DNA from: an uncultured Lachnospiraceae bacterium
Lineage (GTDB): Bacteria; Bacillota; Clostridia; Lachnospirales; Lachnospiraceae
Direction of reading: 5' to 3'
DNA length: 64,000 bases
NCBI GenBank assembly: GCA_910579735.1
Contig: CAJTUZ010000001.1
Span: forward strand, 324,056-388,055
In this document: in pieces, positions 8,308 to 14,483 of the stretch
Layout: each line of letters starts with the position of its first letter
How positions within the stretch are numbered: position 1 is the first letter of the stretch
Made by a program: the position numbers and the translations under genes
The notes under the pieces: generated by a model
Database searches by the model: none
What the model was told of the DNA's origin: nothing
The model's input: only the letters and a program-made list of their open reading frames with translations

Positions 8308-9078
8308 GTGGGAAACTGCAGACTGCTCTTATTTGATCTGGATGGGACATTGCTCCGCAGTGATAAGACCATTTCACAGGCAACATTGGAAGCATTACAT
8401 AGATGTCGGGAAAAAGGAATATTAATCGGAATATCTACTTCCAGAGGGGAACAAAATGCGTTATCTTTTATAGAGGCATTACAGCCGGATATACTGATTG
8501 CAAGCGGCGGGGCGCTGGTAAAATACCATGGCGGCCATATATACAAGGCTGAGTTTTCCAAAGAGGAAACAAGTCGGATGATCGCAGCCGCCCGGGAAGT
8601 ATGCGGTGCAGAGTGTGAGATAACGATTGATACAGTAGATGCCCACTATTGGAATTACAAGATTGATCCCAGGAAACAAGATCAGAGCTGGGGAGACAGC
8701 ATCTATACGGATTTTGCAGATTTCCGGGAAAGCTCCTTAAAAATGTGTGTAGAGATTTTTGAGGAGTGTCAGGCAATGCGTCTTAGGGAGTTATTGGACT
8801 GGTGCGACTGTATACGTTTCTCAGATGGCTATTGGTATAAATTTACTAAAAAAACGGCAACAAAAGAGCGGGCGATTCAGGAAATATGTTCTGTATGCGG
8901 CATAAGTGCAGAGGAGATAACAGCTTTTGGAGATGATTATGCTGACATCGGTATGCTTAATTTGTGTGGGACAGGTATTGCCATGGGAAATGCCATCAGT
9001 GAGGTAAGAGAACAGGCGGATCTGGTAATTGGGAGTAATGATGAAGACGGTATAGCAGAGTATTTGGCCGCAATTTGA
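8308..9078 (+). CDS. Cof-type HAD-superfamily phosphatase
   Basis: 256 residues with the four HAD motifs: LLLFDLDGTLLRSDK (motif I, nucleophile and acid aspartates), the GISTSRG motif II region, a conserved lysine in the C-terminal half (FTKKTATKERAI) and AFGDDYADIGML (motif III/IV). The size and C2-type cap between motifs II and III fit the Cof/YbiV class, which dephosphorylates sugar phosphates or flavin and pyridoxal phosphates in the cytosol. I chose GTG 8308 because GGGAGG lies 7 bases before it and the protein begins immediately with the first beta-strand; a longer frame to 8266 overlaps the GNAT gene. Confidence 0.9.
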   Translation: MGNCRLLLFDLDGTLLRSDKTISQATLEALHRCREKGILIGISTSRGEQNALSFIEALQPDILIASGGALVKYHGGHIYKAEFSKEETSRMIAAAREVCGAECEITIDTVDAHYWNYKIDPRKQDQSWGDSIYTDFADFRESSLKMCVEIFEECQAMRLRELLDWCDCIRFSDGYWYKFTKKTATKERAIQEICSVCGISAEEITAFGDDYADIGMLNLCGTGIAMGNAISEVREQADLVIGSNDEDGIAEYLAAI

Positions 9079-9164
9079 AGTGCAGGAAACAGGGATCGAC
9101 ATCTGACGGTTATTGCCGCAGCATTATGTCCCTGCAGATAAAGAAAGGAGAGAGGAGCATTACG

Positions 9165-9394
9165 GTGAAAAAAGCATTGTTTATCGGAGGAACAGGAACG
9201 ATCAGTACCGCCGTTGTAGAGCGGCTGGCGAAGGAACGGCATTGGGAGATCTGGCTTCTGAACAGGGGAAACCGTAAGGCGGATGTTCCCGACGGCGTTC
9301 ATCAGATCATCGCGGATATCAACATGGAAGAGGATGTGGCGGCGAAGATCAAAGATCTTACATTCGATGCGGTCTGTGAATTCATCGGTTTTAC
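9165..9394 (+). pseudogene. NAD-dependent epimerase/dehydratase, 5' fragment interrupted by the prophage
   Basis: Host part of a split gene. GTG 9165 follows AAAGGAGAG; the product begins with the Rossmann glycine motif FIGGTGTISTAVVERL and ends at VCEFIGFT where the phage starts. The frame then runs into phage DNA and stops at 9408-9410. Joining 9165-9394 to 39240-40047 gives 1,038 bases with no stop before the end, a 345-residue SDR-type epimerase of the extended family. The present fragment keeps the nucleotide-binding beta-alpha-beta unit but lacks the catalytic and substrate parts, so it is surely inactive. Confidence 0.93.
9390..9394 (+). repeat. target-site duplication, left copy (TTTAC)
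   Basis: TTTAC directly precedes the phage end; the same five bases follow the right end at 39235-39239. Five bases is the duplication length of Mu transposase. The bases beyond differ (T on the left side, A on the right), so the match is exactly five. Confidence 0.9.
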
Positions 9395-9500
9395 TGTAAA
9401 TAATCATTAAGAATGACAAAAAAGCAAAAAAGTGAAAAAATCCGAAAAACCCCGAAAAATCATGAGTACGGATATTTATAAAGTGAAAATTGTCATTTTA
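9395..9500 (+). promoter_or_regulatory. left phage end with transposase-binding sites
   Basis: GAATGACAA at 9411-9419 stands at the same distance from the tip as its inverted partner at the right end. A second core, TTGTCATT at 9490-9497, has the opposite orientation. By analogy with Mu attL these are probable transposase-binding sites; the exact consensus is inferred from the four copies in this window. Confidence 0.75.
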
Positions 9501-9522
9501 AGTGAATAAAAATTGAACCTCA

Positions 9523-9550
9523 AAATACGAGTATTTCTACTCGTATTTTT
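9523..9550. terminator. bidirectional terminator at the phage left end
   Basis: AAATACGAGTA and TACTCGTATTT form an 11-bp stem around a TTTC loop, flanked by A-run and T-run, so it can stop transcription from either side. It would insulate host and phage transcripts. Confidence 0.7.
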
Positions 9551-9688
9551 TGTGCTTTAATAAATTTTAAAGTTTTAAAATGCAAAAATGCCGTAAATAT
9601 AGCCTTTTAAAGAAATTGTAAAAATTGGTTAAACTTCTTTTTAAGTATGGCAATCAAAGATTAAGGAACTTTTTGCGAATTTGCGAAA

Positions 9689-9820
9689 TTTAGTTCCGAA
9701 ATCCTTAATCCGCATAAAATCTAGTGTTGCGTTTAAAATAAAAAATATTTCGGAACTAAAGCGAAAAATATGTAAAATGCAAATCTTCCTTTATTATATG
9801 CGTCTTATTAGTTCCGTAAT
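9689..9820. promoter_or_regulatory. three copies of a TTAGTTCCG motif in the AT-rich left region
   Basis: TTTAGTTCCGAAAT at 9689-9702 and its exact inverse ATTTCGGAACTAAA at 9747-9760 form a 14-bp inverted repeat; a third copy, TTAGTTCCGTAAT, lies at 9808-9820. There is no gene from about 9411 to 9930. These look like protein-binding sites (repressor, Ner-like protein or transposase enhancer), but the partner is unknown. Confidence 0.5.
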
Positions 9821-9830
9821 CGAAAAAAGT

Positions 9831-9848
9831 TTACGGATAAATCCGTAA
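9831..9848. promoter_or_regulatory. palindromic operator candidate, copy 1
   Basis: TTACGGATAAATCCGTAA has 8-bp arms around a 2-base centre. The same palindrome recurs at 10339-10356, on the other side of the repressor gene, so it is a likely repressor operator. Confidence 0.6.
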
Positions 9849-9933
9849 ATATGCAAAAAAATAAAAAATAAAGATAATTCTTCCATATTTTTTTAAAAGT
9901 TTAAATGGATTTTAAAATTTGTTAAATAAAGTT

Positions 9934-10263
9934 TCAGTGCTTCTTAATTACAGAATTACATAATGAAACTTCAATATAATTATTCACTTTATTCTTAGAA
10001 TATTGATCTAATAAAGAATAGGATTTGACGAATGCCAGTTCTTCTTCTGTTAAATAATCATTTATGCATTTTTCATTACCAGTGATTAGAAAATCAATTG
10101 ACACATTAAAGTAATTAGCTACTTTTACTACTTTATCGTATGATGGTTTGCTATTATCCCAACGGCTAATTGTGCCATTTGATAAATTTAAGGTACGCTC
10201 TAAATTTTTAAAATTTGTATTATTCTTATCACATAGAGATTGAATATTCTCTACTAATCCCAT
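9934..10263 (-). CDS. phage repressor, Xre/CI-type helix-turn-helix protein
   Basis: 109-residue DNA-binding protein. Residues about 18-60 form an Xre helix-turn-helix (FKNLERTLNLSNGTISRWDN), followed by the usual PSYDKVVKVANYFNVSIDFL tail of the domain; the acidic-aromatic C-terminus probably dimerises. It is the only sizeable leftward gene at the left end and stands where Mu has its repressor c. I chose ATG 10263 rather than an upstream start because a purine-rich Shine-Dalgarno (AAGGGGGGGGTGA) precedes it; that site contains a run of eight G. Two identical palindromes flank the gene. It should keep the rightward early promoter at 10306-10334 silent in the lysogen. Confidence 0.85.
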   Translation of the reverse strand: MGLVENIQSLCDKNNTNFKNLERTLNLSNGTISRWDNSKPSYDKVVKVANYFNVSIDFLITGNEKCINDYLTEEELAFVKSYSLLDQYSKNKVNNYIEVSLCNSVIKKH

Positions 10264-10305
10264 TAAAATCACCCCCCCCTTGGTAGACTATTTGCTACTT
10301 TTTGC

Positions 10306-10334
10306 TTGACAAGTAGACTTGAATATACTAAAAT
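10306..10334 (+). promoter_or_regulatory. rightward early promoter
   Basis: TTGACA at 10306-10311, exact 17-bp spacer, TAAAAT at 10329-10334. It points at the early small ORFs and the transposase. The palindrome beginning at 10339 covers the transcription start, a natural position for repression. Confidence 0.75.
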
Positions 10335-10338
10335 CTAA

Positions 10339-10356
10339 TTACGGATAAATCCGTAG
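10339..10356. promoter_or_regulatory. palindromic operator candidate, copy 2
   Basis: TTACGGATAAATCCGTAG shares 17 consecutive bases with 9831-9848. It spans the predicted start of the early transcript, so a bound repressor would block it. Confidence 0.65.
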
Positions 10357-10456
10357 ACTACAATCTACATATTAACATGTTACATAGTCTGCAACAAATA
10401 CAAGATGTAGACTGTCTTAATCAAGATGTATTGCATCTGGAAAGGAGAAGATAGGA

Positions 10457-10531
10457 ATGTCGAAATGCACAAGGTGCGCTCTTGAAAATGGAGTAAAAAA
10501 TCTGGATGGGATAACAGAGAAATGTATCTGA
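10457..10531 (+). CDS. small early phage ORF with CxxC
   Basis: 24 codons, MSKCTRCALENGVKNL then DGITEKCI, with AAAGGAGAAG 8 bases before ATG 10457. The Cys pair and a third Cys near the end look like half a zinc site. The stop TGA abuts the next ATG (TGAATG), so the two frames may be one ancestral protein split by a frameshift. Not recognised. Confidence 0.45.
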   Translation: MSKCTRCALENGVKNLDGITEKCI

Positions 10532-10669
10532 ATGAGGGCAGGAACCAGATGCCCGGATTATGACGAAAGGCCAGATATGGACAGCATTGCCTGTGAAAAG
10601 ATTCCTCAGAGTGGAATGAAGATTCTCCGCCGGCAGAGAAATCCCGTTTTGAAAGTTCCGGCCAGTTAG
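10532..10669 (+). CDS. small early phage ORF following the CxxC ORF
   Basis: 45 codons, beginning MRAGTRCPDYDERPDMDSIA and rich in basic residues at the end (KILRRQRNPVLK). It starts one base after the stop of the preceding ORF with no separate ribosome site, hence either translational coupling or a frameshifted C-terminal half. The RCPDY piece could complete a zinc-binding cluster with the cysteines upstream. Not recognised. Confidence 0.35.
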   Translation: MRAGTRCPDYDERPDMDSIACEKIPQSGMKILRRQRNPVLKVPAS

Positions 10670-10686
10670 CAGGAGCTTCTGAGGCA

Positions 10687-10809
10687 ATGGTGAAGATACA
10701 TAGACACTTGCTAATACAGCCATTCATCGGATTCATTGGCATCCAGATACTGCCTGGTATCTTCATAGGTCTTTTTATAGCAGTTAATGATTTCCGGCAA
10801 AGAAGATGA
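10687..10809 (+). CDS. 40-residue single-span membrane peptide
   Basis: Small ORF ATG 10687 preceded by GAGG at short distance. Residues 9-34 are strongly hydrophobic (IQPFIGFIGIQILPGIFIGL then FIAV), flanked by a basic N-terminus (MVKIHRH) and the basic tail FRQRR, a plausible inner-membrane peptide with inside-positive ends. Function unknown; phage early regions often carry such peptides. Confidence 0.4.
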   Translation: MVKIHRHLLIQPFIGFIGIQILPGIFIGLFIAVNDFRQRR

Positions 10810-10863
10810 TGAGAAATCTTTATCTTTCAGCTGTATTTTACATTTGAAGGAGGGAAAACAGAG

Positions 10864-11136
10864 ATGTTTAAAAAAATTTACAGCGAACTTGTTTTAATAC
10901 GAACAGAGCTGATCGCAATAAGAAAAGGACTCCAAAGCCTGAGAAAAGCAATGGAGCCTGTGGAAAGAAAAAGAGGCTATATTATGGTAGGAATTGACTG
11001 GTGTGGTGAAAATGAAGCCGATTTTTCAAGAATGACTGGCTGTGAAAAAAGAAAATATTATGCAGACAATAAGAAACTTCAGGATGTTATTAGGGAATAT
11101 CGCCAATCCCGCCAATGTCAATCTGGGCATACTTGA
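10864..11136 (+). CDS. hypothetical phage protein with N-terminal coiled coil
   Basis: 90 residues. ATG 10864 is 6 bases after GAAGGAGGG, a strong site. The first 40 residues form a heptad-like amphipathic helix (YSELVLIRTELIAIRKGLQ), then GYIMVGIDWCGENEADFSR, then a charged helix. Its last 47 bases overlap the 3' end of the leftward gene 11090-11350, so the two are convergent. No family recognised. Confidence 0.6.
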   Translation: MFKKIYSELVLIRTELIAIRKGLQSLRKAMEPVERKRGYIMVGIDWCGENEADFSRMTGCEKRKYYADNKKLQDVIREYRQSRQCQSGHT

Positions 11137-11350
11137 GCAAAGTTTTACGCAGATAATCATGATAGACCGAGATAGAGGCGAGAGCGTGCATCTGAAGGTA
11201 TTCTTGAAAGTACAAATCCTGATGTAATTGCCTGTTAGAATATTTTAAATCTTCAATGTCGTGAATAGAAAGAGGTTTGGAATGTATCTGTTCATTGCAT
11301 AAATATTTGTACAAATCATCAATAGAAGCCATCATTTCATCAATGTGCAT
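11090..11350 (-). CDS. leftward hypothetical gene inside the early region
   Basis: 86 residues, mostly helical (MHIDEMMASIDDLYKYLCNE at the start, then HDIEDLKYSNRQLHQDLY). A strong AGGAGG lies 9 bases before the ATG on the minus strand and a perfect TATAAT (plus-strand ATTATA at 11390-11395) upstream gives it its own promoter. It opposes the surrounding early operon, so it could be expressed from the lysogen. No family recognised. The rightward frame in the same bases has no ribosome site and is a shadow. Confidence 0.6.
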   Translation of the reverse strand: MHIDEMMASIDDLYKYLCNEQIHSKPLSIHDIEDLKYSNRQLHQDLYFQEYLQMHALASISVYHDYLRKTLLKYAQIDIGGIGDIP

Positions 11351-11389
11351 AGGTTATTATCCTCCTTTTAATGTGGTGTTATCAGGAAG

Positions 11390-11395
11390 ATTATA
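11390..11395 (-). promoter_or_regulatory. -10 box for the leftward gene
   Basis: TATAAT on the minus strand, 40 bases before the ATG at 11350. The -35 at 17 bp (TTTTCC) is poor, so strength is uncertain. Confidence 0.5.
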
Positions 11396-11426
11396 ACATA
11401 AATCCCGTAACGGGAAAAGGCATACA

Positions 11427-11485
11427 GCCGAAACAGCGGAGCAATCCGCTGTCTGCCGGAAATAGCCGCCCGGCACTGATGAGGC
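11427..11485 (+). ncRNA. type II hammerhead ribozyme, copy A
   Basis: All core elements occur in the type II order. GCC (11427-11429, stem II 5' strand), GAAA (11430-11433), stem III CAGCGGA/TCCGCTG (11434-11440 with 11445-11451) closed by GCAA, then T11452 and C11453 as the UH cleavage position, stem I TGCCGG/CCGGCA (11454-11459 with 11470-11475) closed by a 10-nt loop, CTGATGA (11476-11482), and GGC (11483-11485) pairing with the opening GCC. Predicted self-cleavage is between 11453 and 11454. Stem II is only 3 bp, the weakest part. The start codon at 11523 is 70 nt downstream of the cleavage base. Confidence 0.88.
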
Positions 11486-11522
11486 AGGCTGGAAAGAAAA
11501 ATGGAAAGAAGGTTGAATTATT

Positions 11523-11723
11523 ATGACAGTAGGAAAAATTTATAACACAGATTTCGCAAAAGACAATACAGAAATATGTATTCGTCAGGGAGACAACTTT
11601 CATGTGATTGCACGGGGTAAATGGTACGAGGATCATATGCTGAATTATCTTAATTATGAAGTGGAAAGTTTCACATGGCAGGATGATAACAAACTATATA
11701 TTGATGTTAGTGATGAGGATTAG
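11523..11723 (+). CDS. hypothetical small phage protein downstream of hammerhead A
   Basis: 66 residues, MTVGKIYNTDFAKDNTEICI at the start and an acidic end (KLYIDVSDED). GAAGG lies about 12 bases before the ATG. Likely a small beta-rich protein (FHVIARGKWY, YEVESFTWQD). Not recognised. Its mRNA would begin 70 nt upstream with a 5'-hydroxyl if hammerhead A cleaves. Confidence 0.65.
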   Translation: MTVGKIYNTDFAKDNTEICIRQGDNFHVIARGKWYEDHMLNYLNYEVESFTWQDDNKLYIDVSDED

Positions 11724-11774
11724 ATTTCACTTCAAAAAGCAAAGTAGACAGCGATCTGTCAGAAAGGAAAGAGC

Positions 11775-11876
11775 ATGAAAAAGAAGATTATTGAGGTTTT
11801 GTGTGAAATAGCCGCCGGAGTATCAATAGTTGTCATGCTGTTTTCCCTGTATATAATAATGGCGGCGCTGGGATAG
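11775..11876 (+). CDS. 33-residue membrane peptide
   Basis: MKKKIIEVLCEIAAGVSIVV followed by MLFSLYIIMAALG: a short basic N-terminus and one long hydrophobic span. AAAGGAAAGAG lies 4 bases before ATG 11775. Too short for standard gene finders, but the ribosome site and amphipathic sense argue that it is translated. Function unknown. Confidence 0.5.
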   Translation: MKKKIIEVLCEIAAGVSIVVMLFSLYIIMAALG

Positions 11877-11890
11877 GAGAGTGACTGAGG

Positions 11891-12091
11891 ATGAGCAGAA
11901 GGAAAATGGACGGAAATGTTGGCGCGTTTCACAGGATGGCAGCGCAGAACGGCCTTACATATGCAGAAGCGCAGATGCAGGAGACACGCGAGCTGATCGG
12001 GAAGGTAAGAGCGCCCAGGGGAGAGGATCCGGATGAGGCCCCGTATCAAAAGGTATCTGCCAGGAACGCACTAAGAAAAGTGAATGGATGA
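11891..12091 (+). CDS. hypothetical small phage protein
   Basis: 66 residues, hydrophilic, mostly helical (NGLTYAEAQMQETRELIGKV, then RAPRGEDPDEAPY). ATG 11891 follows GACTGAGG. Its stop is 3 bases before the stem II strand of hammerhead B, so cleavage of B would leave the mRNA with a short 3' tail ending in a cyclic phosphate. Not recognised. Confidence 0.55.
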   Translation: MSRRKMDGNVGAFHRMAAQNGLTYAEAQMQETRELIGKVRAPRGEDPDEAPYQKVSARNALRKVNG

Positions 12092-12094
12092 CAG

Positions 12095-12153
12095 GCCGAA
12101 ACAGCGGATCGTTCCGCTGTCTGCCGGGAATGGCCGCCCGGTACTGATGAGGC
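12095..12153 (+). ncRNA. type II hammerhead ribozyme, copy B
   Basis: Same architecture as copy A: GCC (12095-12097), GAAA (12098-12101), stem III CAGCGGA/TCCGCTG (12102-12108 with 12113-12119) with loop TCGT instead of GCAA, T12120-C12121 cleavage site, stem I TGCCGG/CCGGTA (12122-12127 with 12138-12143) where the C of copy A has become T and keeps pairing as G-U, CTGATGA (12144-12150), GGC (12151-12153). Differences fall in loops or keep pairing. Cleavage is predicted between 12121 and 12122, 69 nt before the start codon at 12190. Confidence 0.88.
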
Positions 12154-12189
12154 AGGCCGGAAAGAAAAAAAGAGAAAGGGGGCACCAGA

Positions 12190-12399
12190 ATGCCGCGGAA
12201 AAGACCACTGACAGAATTAGGGATACAGATAAGGGCAGATCTTGACCGGAGAGGGTGGACGCAGCGCGATCTTGCAGATAAATGCGGCGTCAATTACAGG
12301 GTGATCAATGACGTGATGACAGGCTATAACAAAAATCCGGAGAATATCGCCAAAATAAAGGAGTGTTTATCATGCCGGGAAGAAAAGGATGCCGTATGA
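12190..12399 (+). CDS. small Xre-type helix-turn-helix protein (Ner-like position)
   Basis: 69 residues that are almost only a helix-turn-helix: LGIQIRADLDRRGWTQRDLA, then DKCGVNYRVINDVMTGYNKN. ATG 12190 follows AGAAAGGGGGCACC. In Mu the small DNA-binding protein Ner, which turns down early transcription, occupies the slot before the transposase; position and size match, so a Ner-like role is inferred. Hammerhead B lies in its 5' leader. The gap to the transposase holds an imperfect 9-bp hairpin (GTCGAATCG at 12440 with CGATCCGAC at 12461). Confidence 0.8.
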   Translation: MPRKRPLTELGIQIRADLDRRGWTQRDLADKCGVNYRVINDVMTGYNKNPENIAKIKECLSCREEKDAV

Positions 12400-12497
12400 A
12401 ATGGAAAGAGCCGCATCCTTGCAGATACGGCCTGGAAAAGTCGAATCGGAATAGGAGTATCGATCCGACACTTTAAGAGTAGCATTGCATCATAAAA

Positions 12498-14471
12498 ATG
12501 TCAAGCAAAGAAGGTGAGAGATTGGAATACCTGACAGTAAAAGAATACGCGGACTTGCGGGGGTGTACAGAGCGGTATGTCAGGAAATTGATAGATGTAG
12601 GCCAATTAACTGTAGAAGAATCCTGGGGAAACCGTGGGAATAAAGGTCTTAACTACCTGATACCGCTTGCGTCGATCGAGGAAAAACTGCAGATCAAATA
12701 CAGGCACATCCAGAGCCGGAAAGAAAGCGCGGGAAAACCGAAAGCGGTGAAGCCGGCAGTGCTTCCGGACGTGGAACACCTGACTGCAGAAGAACGCGAG
12801 GAGATCACTTTCTGGCAGGAGATATTGCGTGAATGGAAGGCATACAGGCCGCCCGGACACAGCCGGAAAGAGGCTACGGAAGAGTTTGTGCGGTATCTGC
12901 AGACACGGTATCCGGATACGGTGTTCTCCGAGCGGATATTGTACAGGAAGGATAAGGCCCTCCGCGAACACGGCTCCGCCGCACTGGTAGACCGCAGGGG
13001 CAAGCATGGGAACCAGAAGAAAGGCATACCGGATGAAGTTTTTGACATCTTTGAATATTTTTATCTGGATCAGAGCCGGAAGTCCATCCAGCTGTGCATG
13101 AACCTGACGGAGTTAGAGATTAAGCAGCATCCGGATAAATATGTGCAGAGCCTTCTGCCGTTGGCGTCACATGCGTCTTTTGCAAGAAAGATAGAGAGGA
13201 ATATCCCGGTACCGGTGCTTAAGTATTACCGTTTAGGGGAGAAACGCTTTAAGGATGAATGTGGGAATTACATAGAGCGCACCTATGAAGATCTGCATAG
13301 TAATGACATTTGGGTCTGCGATAACCATACGTTTGATATTTTTGTTAATAATGGTGAGTCTAAGAAACCCGTAAGAGTTTATCTGACAGGCTTTTTGGAT
13401 GTCCGGAGCCGAAAAATGGTCGGTTGGTATGTGACGGATGCACCCTCATCAGATGCGACACTGCAGGCTCTCAGGAGAGGAATCACGGCTTATGGTATAC
13501 CGAAAAGGATATATTCCGATAACGGGCGTGAGTTCCTTACGCACGATATCGGAGGCAGAGGATTCCGGAAGAGCGCAAAGACAGATGAACATGAACCGCC
13601 TACGATATTAAAGCATCTGCAGATTGAGTTTAGGACTGCACTTGTCAAGAATGCCAGAGCAAAGATTATTGAAAGGGCGTTTTTAGAGATAAAAGAGAGT
13701 TTTTCCAAGTTGTTCGAAGGCTATACGGGCGGGAACATCCTTGAAAGGCCGGAGCGGTTGAAAACAATGGGGAAAAAGGCTGAAAACTTTCTTGCTATAG
13801 ATGATTTCTGCCGATATGTGGATACATTTCTTTCCGGCTGGTTTAATAAACAGTCTCACAGCGGCACCGGAATGAACGGGAAGAGCAGGGATGAAGTCTA
13901 TGCAGCGTATCTTTATGAACAGCGTATGGCCACGCCGGAAGAACTTAACCTCATGATGATGCGTACTACGCGGATGCAGACCGTCAACCGTGGTGTCAAG
14001 ATCAAGTTCTACGATACAAATATCAGATTTTATTCAGATGAACTGATCATGCAGCATGATCATGAAAAAGTCTACGTCCGCTATAATCCTGATGATCTTG
14101 CGGAAGTCCGTATTTATGATGAACAGGACAGATTTTTGTGCACGGCGAAGCAGCAGGATAAACTCAGCTATTTTGCATCCAAGGATGAAGTCGGGGAACG
14201 CATGAGGGAGAACCGGACGCTTGAAAAGACCGTCAAGGCGTACAAGAAACAGAAAGGCATTGAGGCTGATGATGCGCTGGAGCTTATCATGCGGGAAGCA
14301 GAGGCCAACATGGCGGCAGGCGAACAGCTTAATCCTAAGATCATTACACCGATCAGAGCGATCGATGATGATAATGATACAAACATACTGGCACAGGCAG
14401 CAGGCGGGACGATAGAGCCTATCGACTGGACTGCAGCACTGGAAAGAATGGAAAAAATGAAAATGGAATAG
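12498..14471 (+). CDS. Mu-type DDE transposase (MuA-like)
   Basis: 657 residues, near the MuA length of 663. Catalyses integration and replicative transposition of the phage. The N-terminus holds a MerR/Mu-type winged helix (LTVKEYADLRGCTERYVRKL) for end binding. The rve/DDE core follows, with D275 (VCDNHTFDIF), D341 (IYSDNGREF) and E392 (KIIERAFLEI), a spacing close to that of MuA. A beta-barrel (Mu-transpos_C) follows at about 490-560, and the C-terminal helix would contact the ATPase. ATG 12498 has no clear ribosome site; TTG 12522, preceded by AAGGTGAG, is an equally good or better start and loses only eight residues. The MuB-like gene follows 12 bases downstream. Confidence 0.95.
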   Translation: MSSKEGERLEYLTVKEYADLRGCTERYVRKLIDVGQLTVEESWGNRGNKGLNYLIPLASIEEKLQIKYRHIQSRKESAGKPKAVKPAVLPDVEHLTAEEREEITFWQEILREWKAYRPPGHSRKEATEEFVRYLQTRYPDTVFSERILYRKDKALREHGSAALVDRRGKHGNQKKGIPDEVFDIFEYFYLDQSRKSIQLCMNLTELEIKQHPDKYVQSLLPLASHASFARKIERNIPVPVLKYYRLGEKRFKDECGNYIERTYEDLHSNDIWVCDNHTFDIFVNNGESKKPVRVYLTGFLDVRSRKMVGWYVTDAPSSDATLQALRRGITAYGIPKRIYSDNGREFLTHDIGGRGFRKSAKTDEHEPPTILKHLQIEFRTALVKNARAKIIERAFLEIKESFSKLFEGYTGGNILERPERLKTMGKKAENFLAIDDFCRYVDTFLSGWFNKQSHSGTGMNGKSRDEVYAAYLYEQRMATPEELNLMMMRTTRMQTVNRGVKIKFYDTNIRFYSDELIMQHDHEKVYVRYNPDDLAEVRIYDEQDRFLCTAKQQDKLSYFASKDEVGERMRENRTLEKTVKAYKKQKGIEADDALELIMREAEANMAAGEQLNPKIITPIRAIDDDNDTNILAQAAGGTIEPIDWTAALERMEKMKME

Positions 14472-14483
14472 GAGGAAAAGAAC

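Larger units (their letters stand above)
10283..10413. promoter_or_regulatory. four direct GTAGACT repeats in the early control region
   Basis: GTAGACT occurs at 10283-10289, 10313-10319, 10353-10359 and 10407-10413, with an inverted AGACTA at 10385-10390 (TAGTCT). They surround the early promoter. Such iteration between divergent phage promoters suggests half-sites for a regulator other than, or in addition to, the one reading the long palindrome. Confidence 0.5.

Noticed and set aside
9075..9410. 111-codon ORF as an intact small gene
   Set aside because: Its true start is GTG 9165 and its last five codons are phage DNA; it is the 5' piece of the split epimerase.
10380..10766. Leftward 128-codon ORF at the phage left
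   Set aside because: Composition is unlike protein (Ser, Pro, Phe and His rich), no ribosome site, and it is antisense to small ORFs with good sites.
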